Source of the DNA: Halomontanus rarus
GTDB taxonomy: Archaea > Halobacteriota > Halobacteria > Halobacteriales > Natrialbaceae
DNA length: 64,000 nucleotides
Assembly: GCF_029338335.1 (NCBI RefSeq)
Contig: NZ_CP119796.1
Strand: one strand, 5' to 3'
Part shown: piece after piece, positions 8,199 through 17,219 of the stretch
Layout: every line of letters starts with the position of its first letter
Numbering within the stretch: the first letter of the stretch is position 1
Position numbers and translations under genes: made by a program
The notes under the pieces: model-generated
The model's input: only the letters and a program-made list of their open reading frames with translations
Database searches by the model: none
What the model was told of the DNA's origin: nothing

Positions 8199-9809
8199 TC
8201 ACCCGTCACTGATCGCAGAGGCTGCGATTCCGGTCGTCGAGTGCTCGGCCGGAGCGGTCGGCAGCGGACCGACGGCCGTGATCGCCGACGGGGGTGACCT
8301 CGTCTCGCTCCCGTGAATGTCTTCGAGCGACGCCACCGTCGGCCCGCCGACGATCGTCACCCGGTCGCCCTCGCTCGTGACGCGATAGGCTCCGGCGAAA
8401 CCGCTCTCGTCGGGAACGCGGTAGGTGTCGGTCGCTCCCGAAACCGCCTCGGCGTCGTGTCGCTCGAGGAGCTTGAGGTAGGCCTCACGGAACTGGGTGG
8501 CGTCGGCCTCGGAGTTCCAGGCCAGTCGCCAGACGTGGCCGGTCCGGTCCTCGTCGTCGCGGTCGTGGTAGGCGACGAGGGTGTCTCCGGCCCAGCCGTC
8601 GGTGATCGGGTGCGAGTAGTTGTACGGCGAAATGTCGGTTCCGCCCTCGGTGAGCGGTCGGTCGACGATGCCGTTGGCGAAGAGGGTCGCGAACAGCGTC
8701 GCCTCGCCGACGGTTTCGGTTCGCAGATCAGTCTCGTCCTTCTCTTCGCCCTCTCCCTCTCCCTCGCTCTCGCTCTCGTCCGCCACCGTAAACGGCTCCC
8801 ACTCCGCCCCGGAACGGTCAGCGACGGAAACGTTGACCGGCCGGTCGTCCGGATACCGTTCGGGGTGGAGTATCTGTTCCGTACTCGACGGCCGATCGTC
8901 GAAGGCTGCGTCGACGGCGGCCCACTCGCCGTCTCCGGTTTCGTTCTCGCTGGCACTCGCGTTCACACGTGCGCTCCCGTTCGCACTCCCGCGCTCGCCC
9001 CCTCGCTCGTGAAGGTGCCGGACGAACGTCGGTCCCTCCGCGTACGGTGCGTAGATCGAGAGGTAGAGCCCGACGTTGAACGGCCGCTGGTTCGCGGTAC
9101 CGGGCTCTCGCTCGAGGTCGGGAAGACACTCCCACGCGGCCCCACACCGCTGATCGTACAGGTGTGGGACGTAGTTGCCCTCACCTTCGATCAACCCGCT
9201 TTCGGCTCGACGTTCGTCGACGGTCGTCCCGCTGCGGGCCAGCCCGAAGTGCTGGTCCTGTAAGGCGTGGACGAGTTCGTGAACCAGCGTGTCGCGATCG
9301 ACGCTCACGCTGTCGACCTCGTCGGTGACGAGGACGATCCGGCCGCTCGAGTAGTATCCCTGTACCGAGCCGCCGTAGAGTTCGCCGAGCGCGTCGTTGT
9401 ACTCCGTCTCGCCGTCGACGACGAATCCCGCGCGCCACAGTTCGTTCGTGTACGGGCCGGCCGCTCCCTCGGCCCACGAATTCTCCTGTCGGTACCGCTC
9501 GCGGCTGACGATCTCGAGGCCGACGTCCTCCCGGAACTGCAGGCCGCGGACGACCTCGATCCGGGCCATCGATCGGTACTTGACCGCCTCGAGTTCGGCC
9601 GTAGTGAGCCCCGTACTCGAGTTGGGGCCGAGTTCGAAGGTGTCGGTGGCAGTGTAGTTGCCGACCGTTCCGAGGGGTCGATCCGAATCGAGGGATCGCG
9701 GCTCGAGCGTGACCGAGGAGTCGGCGTCGGTGTCGGCGTTCGGAGCGATGAGCGAACAGCCGGCGAGGAGGGCGATCAGAACGACTGCGAGCAGCGTGAG
9801 ACGTCGCAC
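8199..9809 (-). CDS. Hvo_1808-type surface lipoprotein with HExxH metalloprotease motif
   Basis: 536 residues from a GTG at 9809. N-terminal signal with lipobox (ALLAGCS) means export and lipid anchoring. Near residue 180 the sequence HELVHALQDQHFG carries HExxH, the zinc and catalytic signature of gluzincin-like peptidases. An Asp/Glu-rich low-complexity stretch (SESEGEGEGEEKDE) lies near residue 355. It is a paralogue of the next gene upstream (9908-11605), sharing the GRIVLV-VHELVHALQ region and the DGWAGDTLVAY block. Family members are haloarchaeal cell-surface proteins with no known substrate. Confidence 0.82.
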   Translation of the reverse strand: MRRLTLLAVVLIALLAGCSLIAPNADTDADSSVTLEPRSLDSDRPLGTVGNYTATDTFELGPNSSTGLTTAELEAVKYRSMARIEVVRGLQFREDVGLEIVSRERYRQENSWAEGAAGPYTNELWRAGFVVDGETEYNDALGELYGGSVQGYYSSGRIVLVTDEVDSVSVDRDTLVHELVHALQDQHFGLARSGTTVDERRAESGLIEGEGNYVPHLYDQRCGAAWECLPDLEREPGTANQRPFNVGLYLSIYAPYAEGPTFVRHLHERGGERGSANGSARVNASASENETGDGEWAAVDAAFDDRPSSTEQILHPERYPDDRPVNVSVADRSGAEWEPFTVADESESEGEGEGEEKDETDLRTETVGEATLFATLFANGIVDRPLTEGGTDISPYNYSHPITDGWAGDTLVAYHDRDDEDRTGHVWRLAWNSEADATQFREAYLKLLERHDAEAVSGATDTYRVPDESGFAGAYRVTSEGDRVTIVGGPTVASLEDIHGSETRSPPSAITAVGPLPTAPAEHSTTGIAASAISDG

Positions 9810-9907
9810 GTCCGGTGCAAGGGAGTGACAATAAAAAGCGCTTCCGTCAGCGAGTCGCGTAGGCGATCGCGCGGTTTCCGACGCGTCGAAAACGGAAGTC
9901 GTGACAG

Positions 9908-11605
9908 CTACCGTCGGCGCATCGCCATCACGCCGACGAGGAGGGCGACGAGGGCGACGACGAGCCCGAAGCCGGCGAGTTCGTCGCTTTCGTCGCCGGA
10001 TTCGTCGCCAGCGGTCTCGTTGTCGGCGTTCGTTTCGGTGGTCTGGGTTTCATTCTCGGCTCCGGTCTCGGTCTCGGTTTCCGAGTCCGAATCCGACTCG
10101 GCCCCACCCTCGTGGATCTCCGACAGTTCGTCGACGCTGGGCGCGCGAACGATCGTCACTGTCGTCCCCTCGTGGTCGACGCGATACGCACCGGGGAACC
10201 CCTCGTCGATGACCGTCGTATCTTGTCGATCCTCGACCGGCTCCCCGCCGTTGATCGAGAGCAACTGCTGGTAGCCGTCGACGAACGCCGCAGCGTCGCC
10301 CTCGCTGGTCCACTCGCTCCGCCAGACGTAGGCGCTCTCGTCGACGGTCTCTGCGTCCGTCGTGTACGTGACCAGTTTGTCGCCGTTCCAGCCGTCGGTG
10401 TAGGGCTGAGAGTACTGAATATCGTCGATACCGCCGGCCGCGTTGAACGTGAGGAACTCCTCGGCGGAGACGACCGACTGCTGGCTCTCACCGAACGCCC
10501 CGGCGGCCAGCATCGTCGCCATCGCCCCTTCACCGAACGAGGCGAAGTCGGGGCCGTCCTCGGTCTCGAGTCGCTCCCAGCGATCGCTCGAGCGATCCTC
10601 GATCGTGATGTTCGCGGGTTCGCGATCCTCCTCGGGGTACATCATGTCCGACGTGCTCGCCGGGGGGTTCTCGAACGCGTCGTCGACGGCGTCCCAGCCG
10701 CCCTGCTGGCGCAGGTATTCGACGTAGTCGGGGCCGTCGTCGTAGGGCTGGAAGATCGTGAAGTAGATCCCCCAGTTGAGGTCCGGCTGTGAGCCTTCGG
10801 GCGTCTGGGCCGGCGGGAGGCAGTCCCACTGCTCGCCGCATCGCTGTTCGTACTCGGTTTCGATCGTGTTGGCATCGCCTTCGATGAGGCCCTCCTGGGC
10901 GGTCGCCTGATCCCGGGTCGCTCGCTCGAAGCTCTGGAGGTCGAAGTACTGATCCTGGAGGGCGTGTTCCAGTTCGTGGGCCAGAACCAGTTCGTCGAGT
11001 TCGGGCGACTCGGGGGTGTCCGAGACGACGACGATTTCGTCGGTCTCCGGGTCGTAGAAGCCGCCGACGACGTCGGTGTACAGGGCGGCGAACTGGTCGA
11101 CGGCGTCGGTGTCTCGGTCGACCATGAACAGGGCCTCGAAGCGGACGTTCTCGTGGAGTCGCTCGGCCTCGGTCACGTTCCTGATATCCGCGGTGGTTTC
11201 CTCGCTGACGTCCTCGCGGGTCCGGACGGAGACGTCGACCGTCTCCTCGAACGTCCGCTCGCGGATGACCTCGACGCGAGCCATCGAGCGGTAGACGACG
11301 GCGTCGAGTTCGTCGTCCTCGACGACGGCGTTATCCTGATCGTCGACCGGGAGTTCGTCGTCGTACCAGTAGCCCTCGACGTAGCCGATCGTGTCCGTGG
11401 TCGTCGGGTCGTCCGGTCGACCGTCGGGGTGCGGATCGTCGTCTCCCTCCTGTGCGGCCAGCGACGCCGTCACGGGCCGCTCCGTCACGGAGTCGGCGTG
11501 TTCTGTCACCGCACTCGAATCGGCGACACCGACCGCCGACAGCGGCATGGCCCCCATCGATACGACGAGTAGTACTGCAAAAACGAGCGCACGTAATTTC
11601 CTCAT
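9908..11605 (-). CDS. Hvo_1808-type surface protein, HExxH, CTERM-like anchor
   Basis: 565 residues from the ATG at 11605, where a Sec-type signal (MRKLRALVFAVLLVVS) begins; the frame is open to 11647. HELEHALQDQYFD near residue 215 gives HExxH. The C-terminus has a Thr/Glu/Asn-rich linker, then LAGFGLVVALVALL and a basic MRRR end. This matches the layout of PGF-CTERM sorting signals, with Ala in place of the usual Pro. So this copy is probably processed by the archaeosortase pathway, while its paralogue 8199-9809 is a lipoprotein. The 98-bp gap suggests a shared transcript. Confidence 0.82.
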   Translation of the reverse strand: MRKLRALVFAVLLVVSMGAMPLSAVGVADSSAVTEHADSVTERPVTASLAAQEGDDDPHPDGRPDDPTTTDTIGYVEGYWYDDELPVDDQDNAVVEDDELDAVVYRSMARVEVIRERTFEETVDVSVRTREDVSEETTADIRNVTEAERLHENVRFEALFMVDRDTDAVDQFAALYTDVVGGFYDPETDEIVVVSDTPESPELDELVLAHELEHALQDQYFDLQSFERATRDQATAQEGLIEGDANTIETEYEQRCGEQWDCLPPAQTPEGSQPDLNWGIYFTIFQPYDDGPDYVEYLRQQGGWDAVDDAFENPPASTSDMMYPEEDREPANITIEDRSSDRWERLETEDGPDFASFGEGAMATMLAAGAFGESQQSVVSAEEFLTFNAAGGIDDIQYSQPYTDGWNGDKLVTYTTDAETVDESAYVWRSEWTSEGDAAAFVDGYQQLLSINGGEPVEDRQDTTVIDEGFPGAYRVDHEGTTVTIVRAPSVDELSEIHEGGAESDSDSETETETGAENETQTTETNADNETAGDESGDESDELAGFGLVVALVALLVGVMAMRRR

Positions 11606-11693
11606 CTCTAGGTATTCCGAAACTAATGGGCTGGACGTATTAACCACTTCTGCCGCCGGAGCGTTTTTTCACCGAGGGTTCGTACCCCCGCGT

Positions 11694-12278
11694 ATGTCCG
11701 CGTCACTCTCGCTCGCACCCGACAGTACCGCCATCGTGGTCGTCGACATGCAGAACGGATTCTGCCATCCCGACGGGAGCCTCTACGCACCCGGCAGCGA
11801 GGCCGTCGTCGACCCGATCGACACCCTCCTCGAGCGCGCCCGCGAGGCCGGTGTACGGGTCGTCTACACCCGCGACGTCCACCCGCCAGAACAGTTCGAC
11901 GACGCGCACTACTACGACGAGTTCGAGCAGTGGGGCGAGCACGTCCTCGAGGGGTCGTGGGACGCCGAAATCGTCGAGGAGTTCGACGTTCGCGACGAGG
12001 ATCTCGTCGTCGAGAAACACACCTACGACGCCTTCTACGAGACCCAACTCGAGGGGTGGCTCCGGGCGCGTGGGATCCGGGATCTGGTCCTCTGCGGGAC
12101 GCTCGCGAACGTCTGCGTGTTGCACACCGGCGGCAGCGCGGGTCTGCGTGACTTCAGGCCGATCCTGGTCGAGGACTGTATCGGATCGATCGAGGACGAT
12201 CACAAGGAGTACGCCTTAGAGCACGCCGAGTGGTTGTTCGGCGAGGTCACAGAGAGCGGGGAACTCTCGTTCGACTGA
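11694..12278 (+). CDS. Isochorismatase-family hydrolase, probable nicotinamidase
   Basis: 194 residues. The catalytic triad of the family is visible: Asp in VVVDMQNGF (about residue 18), Lys in VVEKHTYDAF (about 109) and Cys in GTLANVCVLHT (about 142). Nicotinamidases turn nicotinamide into nicotinate, the substrate of PncB encoded at 6887-8095. The protein is short and archaeal in type, and other isochorismatase-fold amidases cannot be ruled out. It diverges from the surface-protein pair with an 88-bp shared promoter region. Confidence 0.82.
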   Translation: MSASLSLAPDSTAIVVVDMQNGFCHPDGSLYAPGSEAVVDPIDTLLERAREAGVRVVYTRDVHPPEQFDDAHYYDEFEQWGEHVLEGSWDAEIVEEFDVRDEDLVVEKHTYDAFYETQLEGWLRARGIRDLVLCGTLANVCVLHTGGSAGLRDFRPILVEDCIGSIEDDHKEYALEHAEWLFGEVTESGELSFD

Positions 12279-12298
12279 CGGTCGAGAACGGTCGAGCG

Positions 12299-12934
12299 TT
12301 ATCGAGCCCGCAGTTCGTCCCACTCGAGAACCGTCCCCCCGTGTTCGTCGGCGAACGCATCGGCGTCTTCCGGGTCGGTGAACGGGACGGAGTCGGGGCC
12401 CATCGCACCGTGAACGTCGCTGTCGACGACGAAGTGCACCTCCTGGACGTCCGCGAAGGCGTCTGCCTCGACGTGCGTCGAAACGTACGGCGTTCCGTCG
12501 CGCACGTCGAGTTCGTAGTCGACCCTCGAGTAGTCGGTGACGAAGACGGCGTGGGTCTCCCACCCGCGAGCGTCGGCCTCCTCGAGGGAGACGAGGAGTT
12601 CCGCGACACTGTCGAACCGAGCAGGCCCCTCTCGACCCTCCGGTCTGCCGTCGGCGTAAAAAGTCTGTCCGGCGGGCCCGTAGTGCTCCTCGATCACCAT
12701 GCCGCAGGCGTCGCACGCGAGGCCGCCGGTCAGGGCGAACGGGTCCGGGTCGGCGGAGGTCGTCCTGTCGCGTTCGTCGCGCTCGCCTCCGAGACAGCCG
12801 GCGAGTCCGGCCGTCGACGCGATCGCGACGCCGAACAGGAAGCGCCGCCGTGAGCGGGGATCGACGCCGTCGGTCTCGAGTCGGTTCGCGTTACGGTCCG
12901 GTGTCGTGTGGTGGGTGGGTGAGTTGGGAGTCAT
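12299..12934 (-). CDS. nosL: NosL copper chaperone lipoprotein of the nos cluster
   Basis: 211 residues. The Tat-type signal SRRRFLFGVAIASTAGLAGC ends in a lipobox, so the protein is exported folded and lipid-anchored. CDACGMVI near residue 78 is the NosL metal-binding signature; NosL delivers Cu(I) for the CuZ site of nitrous oxide reductase. The C-terminal DPEDADAFADEHGG block is also typical of the family. It is the last gene of the nos cluster. An ACTCCA-type hexamer repeat lies just before the ATG and no Shine-Dalgarno is visible there. Confidence 0.92.
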   Translation of the reverse strand: MTPNSPTHHTTPDRNANRLETDGVDPRSRRRFLFGVAIASTAGLAGCLGGERDERDRTTSADPDPFALTGGLACDACGMVIEEHYGPAGQTFYADGRPEGREGPARFDSVAELLVSLEEADARGWETHAVFVTDYSRVDYELDVRDGTPYVSTHVEADAFADVQEVHFVVDSDVHGAMGPDSVPFTDPEDADAFADEHGGTVLEWDELRAR

Positions 12935-12935
12935 C

Positions 12936-12971
12936 GGAGTCGGAGTTGGGGTTGGAGTTGGAGTTGGAGTC
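12936..12971. repeat. Hexanucleotide repeat (GGAGTT/GGAGTC) before nosL
   Basis: About six imperfect GGAGTY units on the plus strand (ACTCCA units read toward nosL) fill the space directly before the nosL start. It could vary by slippage and change the distance between nosY and nosL. Confidence 0.7.
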
Positions 12972-13015
12972 GAAATCTGATGGGGGTGAGGAAGACGGTT
13001 ACAGCACGGTTCGGA

Positions 13016-13984
13016 TCAGACACGGCGTCGACCGACGACCACTGCGGCGGCAGCGAGCGGCACGACGGCCCACGCGAACAACGCGGCGACGAGCGGACCG
13101 CTCGAGAGGCCGACGTCCGCGAGCACCGACGCGAAGCCGGCGTCGCCGCCAGCGCCGAGGGTGCCGAGGACGAGCGCCCGAAAGACGCTCGCCGGGTTCG
13201 CGAGCAGCATCGCCGACAGCGCCGCGTCGGGCAGCGGAAACGCCGCGATCACGCCCAGGGCGAGCAGGTCGTGGACCAACACGAACCACGCCCACGCGAG
13301 CAGGGAGAGGCCGAGGGCGTGGGTCTTCTCGCGGGCGACCGTCGACAGCAGGACGGCCAGCGCGAGGAACGCGAGTCCGAGCCCGGCCGTCGCGAGCACG
13401 AATCCGACGTAGGTGTCGAACCCGGTCAGTCCGAACTCCCGGAGCAGCAAGCCGCCGGCGATCCCGAACCCGACGACGGTCGCGCTCGCGAGGACGACCG
13501 CGCGTCCGAGGAACGTCCCGAGGACGATCCACGACCGCGAGACGGGCAGGGCGAACAACGCGCCGAGCCAGCCGCTCTCCTCGCGACCGACGATCGCGTC
13601 GAAGCCGAACGCCAGCGCGACCAGCGGGACGAGATAGCCGGCCAGCACCGCGAGGCTCGCGACGGTCCGATCGAACCCGTCGGGACTCACGCTCGCGCCG
13701 CTGAACGTCGTCAATCCGAGCGCGAACGCGGCGAAGACGACGGTGAGCGCGACCGCCCACCGACCGCGAACCGCGAGCCGGTACTCCGCCTCGGCGAGGA
13801 CCGCTGCCTGTCGGAGGCCGGCTCTCGCAGCCGATACGATCGTCGTGTTCGTATCCGTATTCGTCTCCACCTCCGACTCCCGCTTCACCGCCGTCTCCGT
13901 CTCTCTCCCCGCCTTCGTCTCGGAACCCGCCATCCGCAGCTCGTAGCCGCCGTCCGTCCTCGGGTCGGGCGTTCGGTCCGTCAT
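13016..13984 (-). CDS. nosY: NosY-type ABC transporter permease
   Basis: 322 residues with about six membrane segments from residue 70 onward. The hydrophilic N-terminus is longer than in most NosY and is rich in Thr/Glu. FDAIVGREESGWLGALFALP in the first cytoplasmic loop is characteristic of NosY/ABC-2 permeases. The start ATGA overlaps the nosF stop (13981-13984), so the two subunits are translationally coupled. NosDFY move a sulfur species or a maturation factor needed for CuZ assembly. Confidence 0.88.
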   Translation of the reverse strand: MTDRTPDPRTDGGYELRMAGSETKAGRETETAVKRESEVETNTDTNTTIVSAARAGLRQAAVLAEAEYRLAVRGRWAVALTVVFAAFALGLTTFSGASVSPDGFDRTVASLAVLAGYLVPLVALAFGFDAIVGREESGWLGALFALPVSRSWIVLGTFLGRAVVLASATVVGFGIAGGLLLREFGLTGFDTYVGFVLATAGLGLAFLALAVLLSTVAREKTHALGLSLLAWAWFVLVHDLLALGVIAAFPLPDAALSAMLLANPASVFRALVLGTLGAGGDAGFASVLADVGLSSGPLVAALFAWAVVPLAAAAVVVGRRRV

Positions 13985-14985
13985 GGCGTGGCCTCTCGCG
14001 TCTCTGGGGTATCAGTCTCGAGTTCGTTCTCCGACCCGATCTCGGTCTCGGTCTCGGTTCCGTCCTCGGCCTCGCCGCCCGCTTCGAACGCACCCGCCAG
14101 CGCCTCGTGGAACGCCGCCTCGAGCCCCGGTTCGTGGACCTCGAACCGTTCGATCAGGTCGTCCTCGAGCGCGGCGAGGAGATCGAACGCGTCCTCGCGA
14201 GCACACCGGACGTCGATCGTCCGCTCGCCAGCGTCGACCGATCCCCACGAGGACACGGCCTCGATCAGGGCCTCGCGGTCGCTCGCGGGACGGAGACTGA
14301 CCGTAACTCGGTCGGAGGCGGCCGCGCACAGTTCCTCGACGGAGCCGGCTGCGCGCAGTCGCCCGTCCTGGAGGACGACGACCTCGTCGCAGAGCCGTTC
14401 GACCTCGCCGAGCACGTGCGAAGAGAGGACGACCGTGGCGTCTGTCTCGCGGTCGATCCGTTCGACGATCCGGTGGAACGTCGCCACCCCACGAGGATCG
14501 AGCCCCGCGGTCGGCTCGTCGAGGACGAGCACCGGCGGCTGCGAAAGCAACGCTGCCGCCAGGCCGAGCCGACGTCCCATCCCGTTGGAGTAGCCGGAAA
14601 CGGCGCGGTCGGCGGCGTCGGTCAACCCGACGAGTTCGAGACACGCCTCGATGCGCTCGGCACGGTCCTCGAGCCCTCGGATGCGGGCGTGGACCGCGAG
14701 CACCTCCCGGCCGGTCATCGCGTCCGGAAACCCCGCGTGCTCGGGGAGGAATCCGACTCGTTCTCGGACGCGGTGGCCGGCCTCCTCGACGTCGAGACCG
14801 CCGACCTCGATGCACCCCTCGTCGGGGGTGTCGTGGCCGACCAGCAGCCCGAACAGAGTCGATTTTCCCGCGCCGTTCGTCCCGAGCACGCCGAACGTCG
14901 AGCCCGCGGGCACCTCGAAGGAGGGGCCGTCGAGGGCGACGACGTCGCCGTAGCGCTTGCGTACGTCAGTGATCGTGATCTTCAT
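13981..14985 (-). CDS. nosF: NosF-type ABC transporter ATPase
   Basis: 334 residues from the ATG at 14985. Walker A GTNGAGKST (about 38-46), signature YSNGMGRRLGLAAALL, Walker B VLVLDEPTAGLDP and a switch His in VVLSSHVLGEVERLC. The C-terminal 110 residues form the extra domain seen in NosF-like ATPases, ending in an acidic Thr/Glu tail. The start lies 20 bp inside the end of nosD, and its stop overlaps nosY, so nosD-F-Y form one translational block. Confidence 0.92.
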   Translation of the reverse strand: MKITITDVRKRYGDVVALDGPSFEVPAGSTFGVLGTNGAGKSTLFGLLVGHDTPDEGCIEVGGLDVEEAGHRVRERVGFLPEHAGFPDAMTGREVLAVHARIRGLEDRAERIEACLELVGLTDAADRAVSGYSNGMGRRLGLAAALLSQPPVLVLDEPTAGLDPRGVATFHRIVERIDRETDATVVLSSHVLGEVERLCDEVVVLQDGRLRAAGSVEELCAAASDRVTVSLRPASDREALIEAVSSWGSVDAGERTIDVRCAREDAFDLLAALEDDLIERFEVHEPGLEAAFHEALAGAFEAGGEAEDGTETETEIGSENELETDTPETREATP

Positions 14986-16351
14986 GGTCGTAGTATGTCC
15001 GCCAGTTCTCGTGTAGCGGTTCCGCGAGCGGTCGGTGGTCGACGACGCCCGGCGATTCGACGACCGGGAACGAACTCTCGGCCAGTCGGACGGTATCGAA
15101 CGCCGGACTCTCGGCGAAGACGCCGGCGCGCGGTTCCTCGTGTACCAGCGTCTCGACGGTGCCGGCGGGCTGGTGGCGGATGTCGCTCGTTCCGTCCCCG
15201 TCACGGTCGACGGTGCGAGCGGCCGACCAGTAGTTGCCGCCCTCGGAGTCGTTCCAGGCGACCTGCGCGTTCGTCGTCGCGTACGCCGCCTGCCCGTTCT
15301 CGAGGAAGCTATTGCCGGTCACGCGTTCGCCCTGACTCCCGCCCGTGACGTGGATTCCGAGGTCGTTCTCGAGGACGAGGTTGTCCGCGATGGCGTTGTT
15401 CTGGGCGTTGTACACGTAGAGACCGTTGCCGTTCGCGACGACCGAATTGCCGCGAATCTCGCTGTCCTCGACGTCCTTGAGCAGGATGCCGTGACCGCTC
15501 GGGCCGTCGTTTCGCACCGCGACGTTCTCCTCTAAGACGAGGCCCTCGGAGACCATCAGCGCGAAGCCGACGTCGTTGTCGAACGCGACGTTGCCCTCAA
15601 GGTGGTTGTCGTTCGAGTACATGTAGTGGACGCCGTAGCGCAGGTCCCACATGACGTTCTCGGCGGCGTGGACGTTCCGAGCCCACGAGTAGTAGATCCC
15701 GTCGCGGACCGTCGTGATAGCGTTCCCTCGCACCTCAGTTCCGTCGGCCTCCCAGAGGTGGATACCGTTACCCCGCTGTTCGACCGCGACGTCTTCGCGG
15801 CCGGCGACCGTCGAGTTTTCGACGGTCACGTCGGTCGTGTCGCCGATCCAGACGCCGAACGTGATCGCCGTCAATCGGAGGTCGGTGAGCGTCGCACCCG
15901 ACCCGGTGACGCGGACGCCCGCGTCGTCGTCGGTCTTGTCGAGGCCGGACTCGCGGATCCAGATCCCCTCGAGCGTGACGTTCTCGGCGGTCACGGTCAG
16001 GACGGTTCCCTCGCCGTCGCCGTCGATCACGGCGGCGTCGGTCTCACTAGTGAGGGTCACGTCGGGGGTCGCAACCGAGACGCGCTCCTCGAACGTTCCC
16101 TCGAGGTGAATCGTCTCCCCGGATTCTGCGGCATCGACGGCAGCCTGTACGGAGTCGAACTCGCGGTCGCCGATCGTCGCGACTCCCGGTTCGTCGGGTG
16201 CCTCGATACCGTCTCCGCGGACGTCCGGTACGTCGGGCGTCCACTCGACGGTGCGGTCGCCGTCTCCACCGTCGGTCGCGGCGACGGCCGCCCCGACCAG
16301 CGAGCAGACGAGCATCGCCCCGGCGACGGCCGCGAACCAGCCGTCGGTCAC
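14966..16351 (-). CDS. nosD: NosD periplasmic-type copper-site assembly protein
   Basis: 461 residues. Cleavable Sec signal (AAVAGAMLVCSLVGAAVAA), then the IGDREFDSVQAAVDAA block that opens NosD proteins. A right-handed parallel beta-helix follows at about 90-330 with repeated NxxxxN/G turns (carbohydrate-binding/sugar-hydrolase repeats). The C-terminus ends in a His/Asp cluster (YYDHEDHDH) that may bind metal. It works with NosF and NosY on the outer face of the membrane in CuZ maturation. Its start overlaps the end of the preceding membrane-protein gene by 4 bp. Confidence 0.9.
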   Translation of the reverse strand: MTDGWFAAVAGAMLVCSLVGAAVAATDGGDGDRTVEWTPDVPDVRGDGIEAPDEPGVATIGDREFDSVQAAVDAAESGETIHLEGTFEERVSVATPDVTLTSETDAAVIDGDGEGTVLTVTAENVTLEGIWIRESGLDKTDDDAGVRVTGSGATLTDLRLTAITFGVWIGDTTDVTVENSTVAGREDVAVEQRGNGIHLWEADGTEVRGNAITTVRDGIYYSWARNVHAAENVMWDLRYGVHYMYSNDNHLEGNVAFDNDVGFALMVSEGLVLEENVAVRNDGPSGHGILLKDVEDSEIRGNSVVANGNGLYVYNAQNNAIADNLVLENDLGIHVTGGSQGERVTGNSFLENGQAAYATTNAQVAWNDSEGGNYWSAARTVDRDGDGTSDIRHQPAGTVETLVHEEPRAGVFAESPAFDTVRLAESSFPVVESPGVVDHRPLAEPLHENWRTYYDHEDHDH

Positions 16352-17202
16352 GGCGGATCACCGCGGGGTGTGCCGCGAGCGGAAGTTCGGTCGGTCGGCT
16401 CGTCGGTCGCGTCGGTTGCGTCGGTTGCGTCCACGTCGGGACCGCCTTCGTGACCATCTCGTCGATCGCGTCGGTCGCCACGATCACGACCGACGGACCC
16501 CTCGCGCCGCCGCTCGAGCCACGACCGGCCGCGCTCGAGACTCGAGCGCAGGAGGTCCGGAACGTCGCCGACGGTCGCCTCGGAACCGCGAACCAAGTAC
16601 GCGACGACGAGCGCCGCGACTGCGACCGCCGCCATGTAGCCGCCGGGGCCGAACCAGGCGTTTCCGCTGATGTTGGCGACCTCGTAGCTCCCGGCGATCG
16701 GCGGCGTGAAGCCGTCGACGCCCCGTAGCGGGGCACTCGAGTCGAGCGAGTGACCCGCCTGGTAGAGCCGGACCTGGATGATCACGGCCATCGTCGAGAG
16801 GATCGCGATCGTCGCGCCGAGGTGGTAGGTTAGCCGCCGCTCGAGCGCCCGTGCGGTCGGCGCGAGCGCGGCGAAGACGGCGGCGGCGGCGAGCGCGAGG
16901 AAGACGACGGGTCCGAGGAGCCACTCGGGGACCGCGACGGCCCCGTCCTCGACCGCGTAGTTGGGTTCGACGAACACCGGATCCGGGTAGTAGAACCCGA
17001 CGTAGTGGTTGAGCAACTGCACCTCCGCGTAGTCGCCGCCCAGTCGCGGGTAGGCGTACAGTTCGACGACCAGCGCCTCGGTGTACTGCGGGGCGGTCAA
17101 CGTGATCCGCCACACCGGGACGGCGAGCGCCGCCGCCAACAGCGCCGCCGCCGTCAGCGGGAGCAGCCGTCGGAGTTCGGTGAGGGAGTCGAGGCGGGGC
17201 AT
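16348..17202 (-). CDS. Membrane protein of the nos cluster, NosB-like in position
   Basis: About 284 residues from the ATG at 17202. A GTG at 17223, overlapping the nosZ stop as GTGA, is an alternative start. Four membrane segments are seen (about 12-33, 98-120, 135-150, 190-210). The external loop carries LLNHYVGFYYPDP, which reads like a ligand- or metal-binding segment. The C-terminus is hydrophilic and ends in DATDATDATD repeats. Four-helix membrane proteins sit beside nosZ in several bacteria and archaea and are thought to help electron supply. The role here is inferred from position only. It overlaps nosD by 4 bp. Confidence 0.7.
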   Translation of the reverse strand: MPRLDSLTELRRLLPLTAAALLAAALAVPVWRITLTAPQYTEALVVELYAYPRLGGDYAEVQLLNHYVGFYYPDPVFVEPNYAVEDGAVAVPEWLLGPVVFLALAAAAVFAALAPTARALERRLTYHLGATIAILSTMAVIIQVRLYQAGHSLDSSAPLRGVDGFTPPIAGSYEVANISGNAWFGPGGYMAAVAVAALVVAYLVRGSEATVGDVPDLLRSSLERGRSWLERRREGSVGRDRGDRRDRRDGHEGGPDVDATDATDATDEPTDRTSARGTPRGDPP

Positions 17203-17219
17203 CGTGATCACACTCACTC

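Noticed and set aside
8755..8785. Satellite-like CTCTCCCTCTCCC repeat as a regulatory element
   Set aside because: It is inside the surface-protein gene and just encodes the acidic Ser/Glu/Gly linker.
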